DNA from: Mesorhizobium alhagi CCNWXJ12-2
Lineage (GTDB): Bacteria; Pseudomonadota; Alphaproteobacteria; Rhizobiales; Rhizobiaceae
DNA length: 33,695 nucleotides
Assembly (NCBI RefSeq): GCF_000236565.1
Contig: NZ_AHAM01000088.1
Location: forward strand, 1 to 33,695
Direction: 5' to 3'
The translations under genes were made by a program, and so were the position numbers. The notes beneath the pieces were generated by a model. The model saw nothing but the letters and a program-made list of their open reading frames with translations, searched no databases and had not been told where the DNA came from. Shown here piece after piece: positions 1 through 8,724 of the stretch. Numbering within the stretch: the stretch's first letter is position 1; the number at the start of each line of letters is the position of its first letter.

Positions 1-36
1 TGAAATTCTGGGATGCCTGACGGATTGCTGCGACAA

Positions 37-106
37 CGACCCCGAACCGCCGCTCGCGAGCGCGCCCTCAACAGCGCTGTAGCGAGCGAGCGGCGGTTCG
101 GGGTCG
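37..106. repeat. Perfect 21-bp inverted repeat (long hairpin)
   Basis: Positions 37-57 are the exact reverse complement of 86-106 and are separated by 28 bases. The arms are very GC-rich. No U-tract follows on either strand, so it does not look like a simple intrinsic terminator. It could be a palindromic intergenic repeat or a recombination or transfer site. Its family is not recognised. Confidence 0.7.
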
Positions 107-218
107 CTCGCTTGGACACGCGGCAGTAGGGGCGGTAGAAGCTGCCCTTGAACGCCAGAATATATTGGAGAGGGCCTAAAAACGGTCTCTATATAGGCAC
201 AGTTAAGTTGAGATTTGC

Positions 219-494
219 CTATTTGACTCTGTAGTACTTTCTGCAGTGGGCCTGTTGTTTCGGATTTTTCCATTCCACGGGGCAGACATGGGTGTTTCCA
301 AGCCACTCCCACCGGCCAGAATTCCGACTCCCGTTGCGAATGTTTTCCCATTCATGGTTGTCATAGAAAGTTATACTGCCACGCGCGAATTGAAAGTGCT
401 TTAGAACCTTCTTCGTTTCAGCATCCGCGCCGATTACAGCCGTAATCGTCGCAACGCATAGAAACGCGAGCGTCATAAATTGTTTATTCATCAT
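219..494 (-). CDS. Small secreted hypothetical protein
   Basis: This encodes a protein of about 91 residues. The N-terminus is a classical Sec signal peptide: a short charged start, a hydrophobic stretch of about 16 residues, then a small-residue cleavage region around ADA. The mature part is about 67 residues, is rich in Trp, Asn, Arg and Lys, and has two cysteines that could form a disulfide in the periplasm. Three in-frame ATGs lie at 509, 494 and 491. I chose 494 because GGAG sits nine bases upstream. It stands alone, followed by the hairpin at 37-106 and preceded by about 190 bp before the inverted-repeat cassette. The family is not recognised and no function is proposed. Confidence 0.6.
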   Translation of the reverse strand: MMNKQFMTLAFLCVATITAVIGADAETKKVLKHFQFARGSITFYDNHEWENIRNGSRNSGRWEWLGNTHVCPVEWKNPKQQAHCRKYYRVK

Positions 495-681
495 CTCAGG
501 GAACTCCATGTTTTACGGACAAAGGCTATAGTTATAGCAGTTGGGATTGAACTCGCCATACAACACTCTTGCAAAAACATACTTCACATATTTTGTCGCA
601 AATTGCAGAAAACGTATCTTTGCGCGAAGCTAACCTATCGCTCAACGGGATACGACACAGCCAAGTGCAGGGGTTTTGCAC

Positions 682-710
682 CTAGTGGTGAAAATCTGAC
701 GCTTGGTACC
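682..710 (+). repeat. Left terminal inverted repeat of the cassette
   Basis: A 29-base sequence repeated exactly, in inverted orientation, at 2087-2115. The identity stops abruptly at both edges, as expected for a defined terminal repeat and not for shared coding sequence. Confidence 0.8.
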
Positions 711-736
711 GCAGTGAGGCAGGCTACAATTCAACC

Positions 737-1546
737 CTAGTCTGATCGATGCTGTGCACCCAAGTCACCCGCGCCTCGCGATAGCGAAATACCGAGGAGC
801 GCCCGGTCGGGGAAACCGCTCCACAAGACACCATCGAATCCGGCCAAATCCGCGTTATCGCGGACAAGTCGGCGGACAGTGCCTTCTATTTCAGCGGTGT
901 CGTCGGCAAGAATGTAACAGTTCAAAAGCAGCAACCAGCGCTGGTCGAAGGCCCCTTTCCACATCGGTAGTTTTTTCGCCTTATCTCTTAAGGAGCGCGA
1001 TAGCATCTCGGCAGTGGATGAAGTGATTTCAGATGCCGGGCCGCCGACCATGACTGACCAGCGTTCACCAGGCTCACCCGGTCGGAGGTTTCCGCCAGAA
1101 AACCGAAGGATGCTGCTGTCGCCGCAGGAGATATGTCTTCGAATCTGTTCTTCGGTTTCCTCTTTCCATTGTTTCGTCCGCACGGAACGCTTCCATGAAC
1201 TGAACGGACCTGGTGCCTCAAGATAGAGGGTATAGCTTCGTCCGCGTATTCCGCCTGTCTTTATCCCCATGTCTTCGCCAAAGTTCCGAAGATACGCACT
1301 CACCGCCTCGGAAGAAGCGGTCCCCTTGTTGCCGATCTGTTGGACCGGTTGGTACGCTCGGGTGACCTCTACTCCCCAGCGCTTTTCTTGCTTCCAGCGA
1401 ACGATGAGGTCCGGCGGTTCATCCCGATTGATCGTACACTCGAAATCGGATGCCCCGCTCTCCACAAGGTGGCTGTCCAAGAGTCCACGGGCAAACTCCT
1501 CATCTGACTTATTTCTCGGTAGTGACCCAGTTTGAAATCTTGGCAT
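737..1546 (-). CDS. Hypothetical protein with PD-(D/E)XK nuclease-like core
   Basis: This is a protein of 269 residues, starting at the ATG at 1546-1544. That start overlaps the stop of the upstream membrane-protein gene as TGATG, so the two are translationally coupled. An early acidic helix (DEEFARGLLDSH, residues 15-26) is followed by EPPDLIV (43-49) and then WGVEVTRAY (57-65). The D46...E60-x-T62 arrangement resembles the core of PD-(D/E)XK nucleases, but the usual lysine is replaced by threonine, so activity is uncertain. The rest is a mixed alpha/beta protein of unknown family with an RTKQWKEETEEQI helix in the middle. The reading frame runs open upstream to 1927, but that part is antisense-like sequence overlapping the membrane gene and is not included. 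The function is an inference. Confidence 0.6.
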   Translation of the reverse strand: MPRFQTGSLPRNKSDEEFARGLLDSHLVESGASDFECTINRDEPPDLIVRWKQEKRWGVEVTRAYQPVQQIGNKGTASSEAVSAYLRNFGEDMGIKTGGIRGRSYTLYLEAPGPFSSWKRSVRTKQWKEETEEQIRRHISCGDSSILRFSGGNLRPGEPGERWSVMVGGPASEITSSTAEMLSRSLRDKAKKLPMWKGAFDQRWLLLLNCYILADDTAEIEGTVRRLVRDNADLAGFDGVLWSGFPDRALLGISLSRGAGDLGAQHRSD

Positions 1547-1824
1547 CAGCCGCGAACCATTCGGGCCGCGCCGATGCCCAAAAAGGCGAAAGCAACAAGT
1601 AATAGAACGGTCCATGTCCAAAGGGTTTTGTTCCGATCCTTTGTTACCGCGTAAACCAAGGAAGCAACAAAACCTGTCCCAACGAATACGGAACCACCCA
1701 TTCCCAGCGTCACGCCCACCCATTCTTGAAAAGAAGTAGGAGCGCCGTTCATCGCGGTCTCCATGAGCGACGCCCAGACTATGCAGACGATCGCCAATCC
1801 AGCGATCCAAAAGCCAAATATCAT
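1546..1824 (-). CDS. Small three-helix membrane protein
   Basis: This encodes 92 residues with three predicted transmembrane stretches, at about 2-21, 36-57 and 68-88. They are joined by short loops, the second of which carries the basic TKDRNK segment. The stop codon overlaps the start of the nuclease-like gene (TGATG), so the pair forms one operon inside the inverted-repeat cassette. The family is not recognised. A small membrane protein coupled to a cytosolic nuclease-like effector is an arrangement seen in some defence and toxin modules, but nothing here proves that role. Confidence 0.6.
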   Translation of the reverse strand: MIFGFWIAGLAIVCIVWASLMETAMNGAPTSFQEWVGVTLGMGGSVFVGTGFVASLVYAVTKDRNKTLWTWTVLLLVAFAFLGIGAARMVRG

Positions 1825-2086
1825 TGAGACACCGTTTTCTTGTGACTACGATCACGGCACGAAGGCCCAGTGACCAGCGTCGTCGTTCAAACCGTTCGTG
1901 GCCACCATGAGTATTTGTTCGTGGCAATGTCTATCAGGTCCGTGACCATAGCGGAAGATTTGCCTGCTCACCGGTTTGGGACGCTGCGAGATGCGATTCT
2001 CGGGAGGAGCACTCTTCGAGCTCTCCGCAATAGCAGTTGCGAGCGGGCGTACGGCAAAAAACCACCCCGAGCGGTCTTCCGCGTCG

Positions 2087-2115
2087 GGTACCAAGCGTCA
2101 GATTTTCACCACTAG
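2087..2115 (-). repeat. Right terminal inverted repeat of the cassette
   Basis: Exact reverse complement of 682-710. About 270 bp without a recognisable gene separate it from the start of the membrane-protein gene, which leaves room for the cassette promoter. Confidence 0.8.
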
Positions 2116-2661
2116 TCGCCCGTATCGCCCGCATTGCGGCCTTGTAGCTGAATCACGATCCACCTCGCTCAATAACGAAACGTAGATCACCGTAGGCAAG
2201 GCAGCAATGGGTACCACTCGGCTGCGAGTCAGTGGCGAGCCTTCAACAGATTGCGCCGAATTCCTGAGCGACGGGCCGGAGTCGCGAGGCTTCAGCACTT
2301 CGCGGAGGTGCGCCTTTTACGCCATCAGGAGTGCTCGTTGACCATTGCGTTGGGAGGAGATGGTATACGCGTATTTGGACGGTCCTTTCGGATGATCCCC
2401 GCGCCCTGATGGCCGCCGCAAACCCACCAGCAGCCGCCGTTTTCCTTCGAACTACAGTTAAAGGGTCTCTCCGATCCTGGTGGTCGGGGTTTTTCTTGGA
2501 AGCGCTACCTTTCAGAAATTTAACGGTTCGCGGGGCTTTCAAGTTATCCGCGCAATCCATGGGGCAAAAACTATTTTCGTAATCTGAGATTGCAACGACT
2601 CCCGGCACATGGTCTATGCAAATCCATTGCCGTTGCGGCATCTGGGGTGGGGGTCCCGATT
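2116..2661. other. 546-bp gene-free interval upstream of the TPS operon
   Basis: No convincing gene was found on either strand. The open frames here have no start signal and look like random or antisense sequence. The interval presumably holds the promoter and leader of tpsB-tpsA. The last bases carry a purine-rich ribosome-binding site, GGGGTGGGGG at 2644-2653, before the TTG start at 2662. Confidence 0.5.
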
Positions 2662-4371
2662 TTGAATAGAATTGCGCCGGCGTTCGCATTGTCCTGCGGA
2701 TCAGCCTTTTTTCTGTCGCTTGGCGCTTCCTATGCGCAAAATGTTCCGCCCGGTGCCGAGCCGGGGCGGATCGAGCAGCGATTCGAGGAGCCGCCGGCAC
2801 CGCAGGCACGGGTACGTGTTCGCGAAGGCCTAGAGAGCACGATGCCCGCATCCGAAGCGGCGCAGATAACGCTTGAGCTTCGCGGCATCGAAATCGAGGG
2901 GTCGACCGTATATACCGACGACGAACTCCGAGAGTTGTATGCGGCGCTGTTGGGAAAGAAGGTGACGCTCCTTCAGGTTTTCGAAGTCGCCGCCAAGGTC
3001 ACCGCCCGCTATGGCAATGATGGCTATCTCCTCTCCCGTGTCATTGTCCCGCCGCAGGAACTCAATCAGGCCGGGGCCGTTATCCGCCTTCAAGTCGTCG
3101 AGGGATACATTGACGAAGTGATCTGGCCAGGCGGCATCGATCGATACCGCAATTTCTTCGATAGCTATGCAGCCAAGATCACCGCAGAGCGTCCCATCCG
3201 CGCCGGTCATCTGGAGCGCTATCTGCTTCTGGCCAATGATCTGCCGGGCCTGACATTCAAGTCCACGCTTCGCGCGTCGGAGCGGAATCCGGGCGCATCA
3301 ACGCTGGTCCTAGAGATGGAGACGAATCGCTATGACGCTTCTCTCTCGACAGATAATCATGGGACGGAGGCCAGCGGCCCGTATCAGGGGATCGTTTCTG
3401 GTCGCTTGAATAATGCGTTTGGCGCGCATGAGAGTCTGAGCGGCGGCTATGTGATCGCCGGCCCGTCCGAGGGAGATGACCCCGAATTGCACTATTTCTT
3501 TTTTGGCTACGATCAGGTTCTCAACAGCGAAGGCCTGACGTTTTCGTTTTCCGGAAATAAAAGCCGGGGTGATCCCGGCACTGCCCTTCTATCCGCGCTT
3601 GAATATCAGACACGGAGCCTCAACCTGACTACCGGTGTCTCCTATCCGTTCATTCGGACGCGATCTCAAAATCTCACCGGCACAGTTTTCTTTGATTACG
3701 AGGATTCTGAGGGACTGACATCAAGCGGCCTTGCAACCGAGGATCGGCTGCGCATTCTTCGCGCCGAACTCGCTTATGATTTTGCCGATCAATGGAGCGG
3801 GATCAATCAGGCGATCGTGAGCCTAAGCCAGGGTATCGACGGATTGGGAAGCACGTCAAACAACAATCCAAACGCCTCCCGCATGCCGGGCGTCGTGGAT
3901 TTCTTCAAGACGACCTTATTCGTGTCCCGGCAACAACCACTTCCTAATCGCTTCAGTTCCTACGTGAGCCTGTTCGGGCAATTGGCCGCCGACCCGCTTT
4001 TGTCATCGCAGGAATGCGGCTATGGCGGGCGGCGGTTCGGCCGCGGCTTCGATGCGTCGATCGTCACCGGCGACCATTGCGTTCTCCTCAATGGCGAATT
4101 GCGGTACGACCTGCAGGTACCCGCCTCACTGGACGCTGTCCTCGATCACGCACAGACATACATGTTCGCCGACTACGGGCGCATCTGGAACATCGATGCT
4201 CCGGCCGGGACAGCTGACTCCGACGATGGCGCGGCTGCCGGAGTGGGCCTGCGCTTCGGGACGAAAAAGCTGAGCGCCGATATTGCCGTATCACGAACGT
4301 TGGAAGATCCAGAAAGCGTCCCCGATCAATCCGATTGGCGAGGCTGGTTCAAGGTATCCGCGACATTTTAG
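2662..4371 (+). CDS. Two-partner secretion outer-membrane transporter TpsB (ShlB/FhaC/HecB family)
   Basis: This is the outer-membrane pore that exports the TpsA protein encoded just downstream. The protein has about 569 residues, normal for the family. The order is a signal peptide (NRIAPAFALS... ending SYA), a proline-rich linker, a POTRA_2 domain (roughly residues 65-145, with the LRGIEIEGSTVYTDDEL and VVEGYID signatures), then a 16-strand-type beta-barrel ending in a terminal Phe. The GRGFD near residue 460 fits the conserved (V/L)RG(Y/F) loop-6 motif. There is no in-frame ATG near the N-terminus. TTG at 2662 is preferred because it gives a clean signal peptide and follows GGGGTGGGGG by eight bases. 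Another TTG at 2590 would add 24 residues. The gap to tpsA is only ten bases. Confidence 0.9.
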   Translation: MNRIAPAFALSCGSAFFLSLGASYAQNVPPGAEPGRIEQRFEEPPAPQARVRVREGLESTMPASEAAQITLELRGIEIEGSTVYTDDELRELYAALLGKKVTLLQVFEVAAKVTARYGNDGYLLSRVIVPPQELNQAGAVIRLQVVEGYIDEVIWPGGIDRYRNFFDSYAAKITAERPIRAGHLERYLLLANDLPGLTFKSTLRASERNPGASTLVLEMETNRYDASLSTDNHGTEASGPYQGIVSGRLNNAFGAHESLSGGYVIAGPSEGDDPELHYFFFGYDQVLNSEGLTFSFSGNKSRGDPGTALLSALEYQTRSLNLTTGVSYPFIRTRSQNLTGTVFFDYEDSEGLTSSGLATEDRLRILRAELAYDFADQWSGINQAIVSLSQGIDGLGSTSNNNPNASRMPGVVDFFKTTLFVSRQQPLPNRFSSYVSLFGQLAADPLLSSQECGYGGRRFGRGFDASIVTGDHCVLLNGELRYDLQVPASLDAVLDHAQTYMFADYGRIWNIDAPAGTADSDDGAAAGVGLRFGTKKLSADIAVSRTLEDPESVPDQSDWRGWFKVSATF

Positions 4372-4381
4372 GGGTGGCTTC

Positions 4382-7300
4382 ATGAAAGTGTTGCGAACAG
4401 GTCAACGGCTATACGCCACGACAGCGTTGACGTCGGCGCTCGGCCTTTCTGTCGCGTTGATCGGCGGCGCCCACGCAAACCCGCTTGACGGCAAGGTGGT
4501 CGCCGGAAGCGCGACTATTTCTACGCCGAATCCGGCCACGGTTCAGATCGATCAGGCGTCGCAGAACGCGGTCATCAACTGGCAAAGCTTCAATATCGAA
4601 CAAGGTGAGACGACCCGCTTCGTCCAGCCGAACGCCAATGCGTGGACCTTGAACCGCGTCACCGGTGATATGGAGCCATCCCGCATCCTCGGCACGCTTG
4701 AGGCAAACGGCAACGTCGCCATCATCAATCCGGACGGCATCCTGTTCGGTGAAGGTTCGCGTGTGGACGTGAACGGCTTGATCGCCACCACGCATGACAT
4801 CTCGAACGACGATTTCATGGCAGGCCGCTTCAATTTCACCCAATCGGGAAACCCCGGAGCGTCCGTGGTGAATGAGGGCGAGATTTCAATCGGGGACTAT
4901 GGGCTCGGCGCGTTTGTCGCGCCCGGCGTCCGAAATTCAGGCGTGATCACCGCCAAAATGGGTTCCATTTCGCTTGCCTCCGGTAATGCGTTCACGCTTG
5001 ATCTCTATGGCGACGACCTGATCCATCTGGTGGTCGGCGACGAGATCGTCGGCGAGGTCATCGATGTCGCAACCGGAGCGCCCGTTGCCGATCTCGTTAA
5101 GAACGAGGGGCGCATTTCGGCCGACGGCGGGACGGTCGCGCTCAAGGCCGCAACGGCGCGCCGCGCGGTCAATTCCGTCATCAACAATACCGGGGTGATT
5201 GAAGCTAACTCAGCCGGGGTCAGAAACGGCAAGATCATTCTCGGAGCGCAGACGGCAGGCACGAAGACCGCATCCGCCCCGGTGCAGCGTGTCCGCGTTT
5301 CCGGCACGCTGTCTGCAACAAACATTCCGATCCCGACCTGGCGTCCCGATATCGAAGGCACTGGCGGCAACATCGAAATCACCGGCGAGATGATCGAGGT
5401 CGCAGGCGCGGCGATCGACGCCAGCGGCGCGGGTGGCGGCGGCACGATTCTGATCGGCGGCGACTACCTTGGGGGCAACGCCAGCGATGAGGTGATGGCG
5501 GAGTATGGGATCCAACGCGAAGCGTCCACGATCCCCACAGCATCCTACGTGTCGCTCGATGCAGGCACGACAATCAATGCCGATGCGACCGTAGAGGGCA
5601 ACGGCGGCAAGGTGGTGGTGTGGTCGGATGAAGCGACGGTGACGGCTGCGAAGATCACGGCGCGAGGCGGTTCCTTGGCGGGCGACGGCGGTTTTATCGA
5701 AACGTCGGGAAAGACGCTTAAAGTTCGAGCGAGTGCGGACGCCTCTGCGGCTCATGGAAACGCGGGGACGTGGCTGCTTGATCCGAAGGACTTATCCATA
5801 GGAGACTTCGGTCCAGGCGACACGATCTCCTCAGAGACTATCGAAGCAAGCTTGAATGCTGGCAGTAACGTCTCATTGAGGGCTGACAATATCTATGCGC
5901 TTCTCGTCACTATTAACAAAACTTCTGGTGGCAACTCGACACTCTCTATTCTCGCTGACTTTGTCCAAATTGGGTATGCGCACATCTCAAGCTCCCGTGC
6001 GAAGCTAAATGTATTAGTCATCGCAGACTTTCTTGATTTCGTAAACTCGTCGTTGGATACCAACGGCGGATATGTTCTTGCAAACGCACAGACGAACCTG
6101 CAAGGATCGCGCATCGACACAAGCGGCGGGAGCATGACGGTGCGAGATACTCTGCCGATCGCGTCTCACTTTGGATCCTTTGACGGCATTCAAGTTGTCG
6201 ATACAGACATCGTAACAGGAGGTGGCGACCTCAGCCTAGAGTCAAAAAACTCGAACATCTGGTTCAGCAATTCGGACATTGACACAAGACGCGGCAGCAT
6301 TGCTGCAACGGCCGGCACTCGAATTACGGCCGATGACAGCAGATTGCGGACTGCGGGCGGCGATGTGTCGTTGAGATCGCGCGGAACTCGCCTCTCTGGT
6401 GGTCACAGCACCCTATCCTACCTCGATCTTTTCGGAACGAATATCGAGACCAATGGCGGCGATGTTGACCTGCGTTCCAATACCGACGTGTACCTCACCG
6501 GATTGAACGGTGGGCATGGAGGTGTCAATGCGGGCGGTGGCAACGTCGATGTAGAGGCAAAAAACGCCATCATTCTCGGCGCGACCACTGCACCGATACG
6601 TGGCCATGATGTCTCGCTGGAAGCCGGACACTTCATCAGTGGTTCGCTCTCCTCCCGCTTCACGAAACCCGACGTAGTGGTGAGCGGAAACCTCGATGTC
6701 GAGAGCTTCGGATTTGGTTTCTCCGCGAGGGGAACGGCAAACAGCACATTCAGCGGCACGTGGATCGACAGCGCCGCCTCTCGAAGCATATACGGCATCA
6801 TGACCCTTGACGGCTTTGGCAAGACGGTCCTGAAAAACGCTCTTGTGAACGGCCAGGTGGACGCACGAATCGAATATACCAATGGCAACTTTATTGGCAC
6901 AGTGGTCCGTGGTGACGGGTTCCATTTTAAGGAAACAGGATTCAAACGGCTTGAGGAACGCACGGGCATTGTGAATACAAAAGGCATATCGACCTCATCC
7001 GATGTGCGGCTCGATTTCGGCAACAAAGGACTTTTCTTCGAGGACAAGCCTTTCGAGACCGATGGAGTCATCAACCTGGTGAATGTTGGGGCGGCCAACG
7101 GCAAGCGACCTGATCCGACCACCTTTCCTAAAGTAGGGTCCGGGCAGATTTTTTTGAACGGAGTTCTGGTTGGACTTCCGCCAATCCCGCAGGTAATTTT
7201 TAATCCAGGCATATCCGTGCAGGATATCATTGATCGGTATGCTGATCCGGACGCGCCCCAGTGCATGTTAGAGGCACTTCAGTGCGTGGCTACAGACGTG

Positions 7301-8041
7301 ACGTTTGAGAGCAATTTGACGGGAAGTCCTGTAACCGGAATTGTAGCTCCCCTAGCAGGAACCCCCAATCAGGCAGGAAGATCGTTCTCGAAGTTAGTCC
7401 CCATGAAGGAGAGCGATGGGACGCAGAACATCACTTGGGGGTATGACACTACTCGCCCAGTTGGAACGAGGATTGTGCCGACGGCTGGCAAGACGCACTT
7501 CGAACCTATCGACGAGATGAAATTGGTTATCGGTGGAGAAGAAAAGACTCTTAGCGCCTACGCAAACATTCGCGATGACGGTACGAAGGATGCGTTGGAC
7601 GGCCCATTCCAATGCACTGCTTTGATCGCGGATTATCTCTCAGTAATGGGTTTCAAGAATGCGCCGCGCGCCATTCCCAACGGAAAGAATGTTGCGAGTA
7701 CACTTGGAACAGGGAAAAACGCCGAGTATTTTCAATACTCATCAACCGGCGCAATCGCTCCTACGGTCGGGACAATCGTTTCAATGGATGCAGGCGCAGG
7801 TGGGGTGGCTGACAACGTTGGCCATGTGGCAATTGTGAAGGGTGTCGAGCCGGTCGGGACAGATAAGATCGTCGTCACTTTGATCGAACAAAATGCAACG
7901 GTTAACGGCGAAGCAGGCTTCGCCGTGAATAGAAAGATCACGTTTACCCGAGACAGCAACGGTAAGTGGTCAGCCGAACACAAATTCGGGTCGTACTCCT
8001 ATAATGTCTTGAATTGGGTCACCCCGGTTCGATTGCCGTAG
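4382..8041 (+). CDS. TpsA filamentous-haemagglutinin-type exoprotein with C-terminal CHAP domain
   Basis: This 1219-residue protein is the secreted substrate of the upstream TpsB. A signal peptide (residues 1-31, ending GAHA) is followed by a TPS secretion domain with the hallmark NPDGILFGEGSRVDVNGL. A beta-helical repeat region comes next, including GGKVVVWSDEA and AGTWLLDPKDLSIGD, which are typical of this family. The last ~190 residues are different: QCTALIADYL (Cys about 1078), GHVAIVKG (His about 1148) and LIEQNA (Glu about 1169, Asn 1171) have the order and spacing of a CHAP amidase/peptidase. CHAP domains cleave peptidoglycan or related amides. A TpsA with a hydrolase tip fits a contact-dependent or polymorphic toxin, which is an inference. 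The start at ATG 4382 is preceded by AGGGGTGG. Confidence 0.85.
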   Translation: MKVLRTGQRLYATTALTSALGLSVALIGGAHANPLDGKVVAGSATISTPNPATVQIDQASQNAVINWQSFNIEQGETTRFVQPNANAWTLNRVTGDMEPSRILGTLEANGNVAIINPDGILFGEGSRVDVNGLIATTHDISNDDFMAGRFNFTQSGNPGASVVNEGEISIGDYGLGAFVAPGVRNSGVITAKMGSISLASGNAFTLDLYGDDLIHLVVGDEIVGEVIDVATGAPVADLVKNEGRISADGGTVALKAATARRAVNSVINNTGVIEANSAGVRNGKIILGAQTAGTKTASAPVQRVRVSGTLSATNIPIPTWRPDIEGTGGNIEITGEMIEVAGAAIDASGAGGGGTILIGGDYLGGNASDEVMAEYGIQREASTIPTASYVSLDAGTTINADATVEGNGGKVVVWSDEATVTAAKITARGGSLAGDGGFIETSGKTLKVRASADASAAHGNAGTWLLDPKDLSIGDFGPGDTISSETIEASLNAGSNVSLRADNIYALLVTINKTSGGNSTLSILADFVQIGYAHISSSRAKLNVLVIADFLDFVNSSLDTNGGYVLANAQTNLQGSRIDTSGGSMTVRDTLPIASHFGSFDGIQVVDTDIVTGGGDLSLESKNSNIWFSNSDIDTRRGSIAATAGTRITADDSRLRTAGGDVSLRSRGTRLSGGHSTLSYLDLFGTNIETNGGDVDLRSNTDVYLTGLNGGHGGVNAGGGNVDVEAKNAIILGATTAPIRGHDVSLEAGHFISGSLSSRFTKPDVVVSGNLDVESFGFGFSARGTANSTFSGTWIDSAASRSIYGIMTLDGFGKTVLKNALVNGQVDARIEYTNGNFIGTVVRGDGFHFKETGFKRLEERTGIVNTKGISTSSDVRLDFGNKGLFFEDKPFETDGVINLVNVGAANGKRPDPTTFPKVGSGQIFLNGVLVGLPPIPQVIFNPGISVQDIIDRYADPDAPQCMLEALQCVATDVTFESNLTGSPVTGIVAPLAGTPNQAGRSFSKLVPMKESDGTQNITWGYDTTRPVGTRIVPTAGKTHFEPIDEMKLVIGGEEKTLSAYANIRDDGTKDALDGPFQCTALIADYLSVMGFKNAPRAIPNGKNVASTLGTGKNAEYFQYSSTGAIAPTVGTIVSMDAGAGGVADNVGHVAIVKGVEPVGTDKIVVTLIEQNATVNGEAGFAVNRKITFTRDSNGKWSAEHKFGSYSYNVLNWVTPVRLP

Positions 8042-8053
8042 ATCAAAAGACGG

Positions 8054-8650
8054 CTACGGCATGAGTATTGAATCTACTAAGTATATGGCAGCATCCATGC
8101 CAAGATATGCAGGGTCTTGAACATCCACTATCGCCCAGCCGTCCAAGGTAATTTGGCCATCCCTCGCGCGATAAACATGAAGTTGCTCTCCGTAAACGGT
8201 GCTCACCTCAACTCCAGTTTGCAGTTGGTCAGGTGGGTAAATTCTTAAGGAGAGGTGGTTACTTATAATTACGTCCATTTTTTCCGAGTCTTCTACCATC
8301 TCGCCAACCGATAACTCTAACTCTGCGGCCAAATCTCGAAAAGCGCGATCGGTCGGAAGGAAAATTGTTAGAGTATCGGGTAGATCATGTGTCTTGTCAT
8401 AAGCGGCAAATATGCTCGCAAATATCCTGCTCTCCCGAATCTCCGACAGCCTTGAAGATATCGTCGGCGCGGGTTGATCTTGGACGTACGAATCCCCGAA
8501 AGACTGATCGCTGAGCATCTCCGAAACAAGCTTATATATTCCAAGATTATCATGAGGGTGGTATTCGAATTTCCAAAAAGTATATAATAATATGAAAGCA
8601 ACCGAAGCAGAGCCTAAAATTATGGTCGATGTTGATCGTAATTTATTCAT
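8054..8650 (-). CDS. Membrane-anchored FAS1 (fasciclin-like) domain protein
   Basis: This 198-residue protein has an N-terminal transmembrane anchor (about 8-26) and so probably faces the periplasm. Residues 65-198 fit a FAS1 domain: the TIFLPTDRAFRDL box near the middle, an SNHLS segment in place of the usual YHVV, a STVYGEQLHVYR strand pair, and the terminal AIYLVDSILMP that matches the family's VIHVID..L.P ending. FAS1 domains mediate adhesion or protein-protein contacts. The gene is convergent with tpsA and only 12 bases separate the stops. It is clearly more AT-rich than its neighbours, a sign of separate acquisition. It may protect against the CHAP toxin in the periplasm, but that is inferred from position only. 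Confidence 0.7.
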   Translation of the reverse strand: MNKLRSTSTIILGSASVAFILLYTFWKFEYHPHDNLGIYKLVSEMLSDQSFGDSYVQDQPAPTISSRLSEIRESRIFASIFAAYDKTHDLPDTLTIFLPTDRAFRDLAAELELSVGEMVEDSEKMDVIISNHLSLRIYPPDQLQTGVEVSTVYGEQLHVYRARDGQITLDGWAIVDVQDPAYLGMDAAIYLVDSILMP

Positions 8651-8724
8651 AGAGCATTATAATATCATCTTTATATTCGTTCATCCTGCCAAGATGAGGA
8701 TGGGCCTTTCGCGGGACGCGTATG

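Larger units (their letters stand above)
682..2115. mobile_element. 1.43-kb cassette bounded by perfect 29-bp inverted repeats
   Basis: Positions 682-710 and 2087-2115 are exact reverse complements of each other over 29 bases. The left arm begins CTAGTGGTGAAAATCTGACG, and the right arm is the same read on the minus strand. Both coding genes inside (737-1546 and 1546-1824) lie wholly between the arms, with the downstream stop only 26 bases from the left arm. Neither resembles a transposase or recombinase. The structure therefore looks like a non-autonomous, passenger-carrying element moved in trans, or a transposon that lost its transposase. No clear target duplication is visible, although the arms begin at a palindromic CTAG. 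Confidence 0.6.

Noticed and set aside
1547-1927. N-terminal extension of the nuclease-like frame up to 1927
   Set aside because: It is rich in Arg, Trp and Cys, overlaps the membrane-protein gene in another frame, and the coupled ATG at 1546 gives a normal protein.
2243-2851. Minus-strand open frame of about 202 codons before and into tpsB
   Set aside because: Overlaps the tpsB signal peptide and linker antisense, with no domain and no ribosome-binding site.
5005-5755. Minus-strand open frames over the middle of tpsA
   Set aside because: Antisense to an unmistakable TPS beta-helix region and without start signals.
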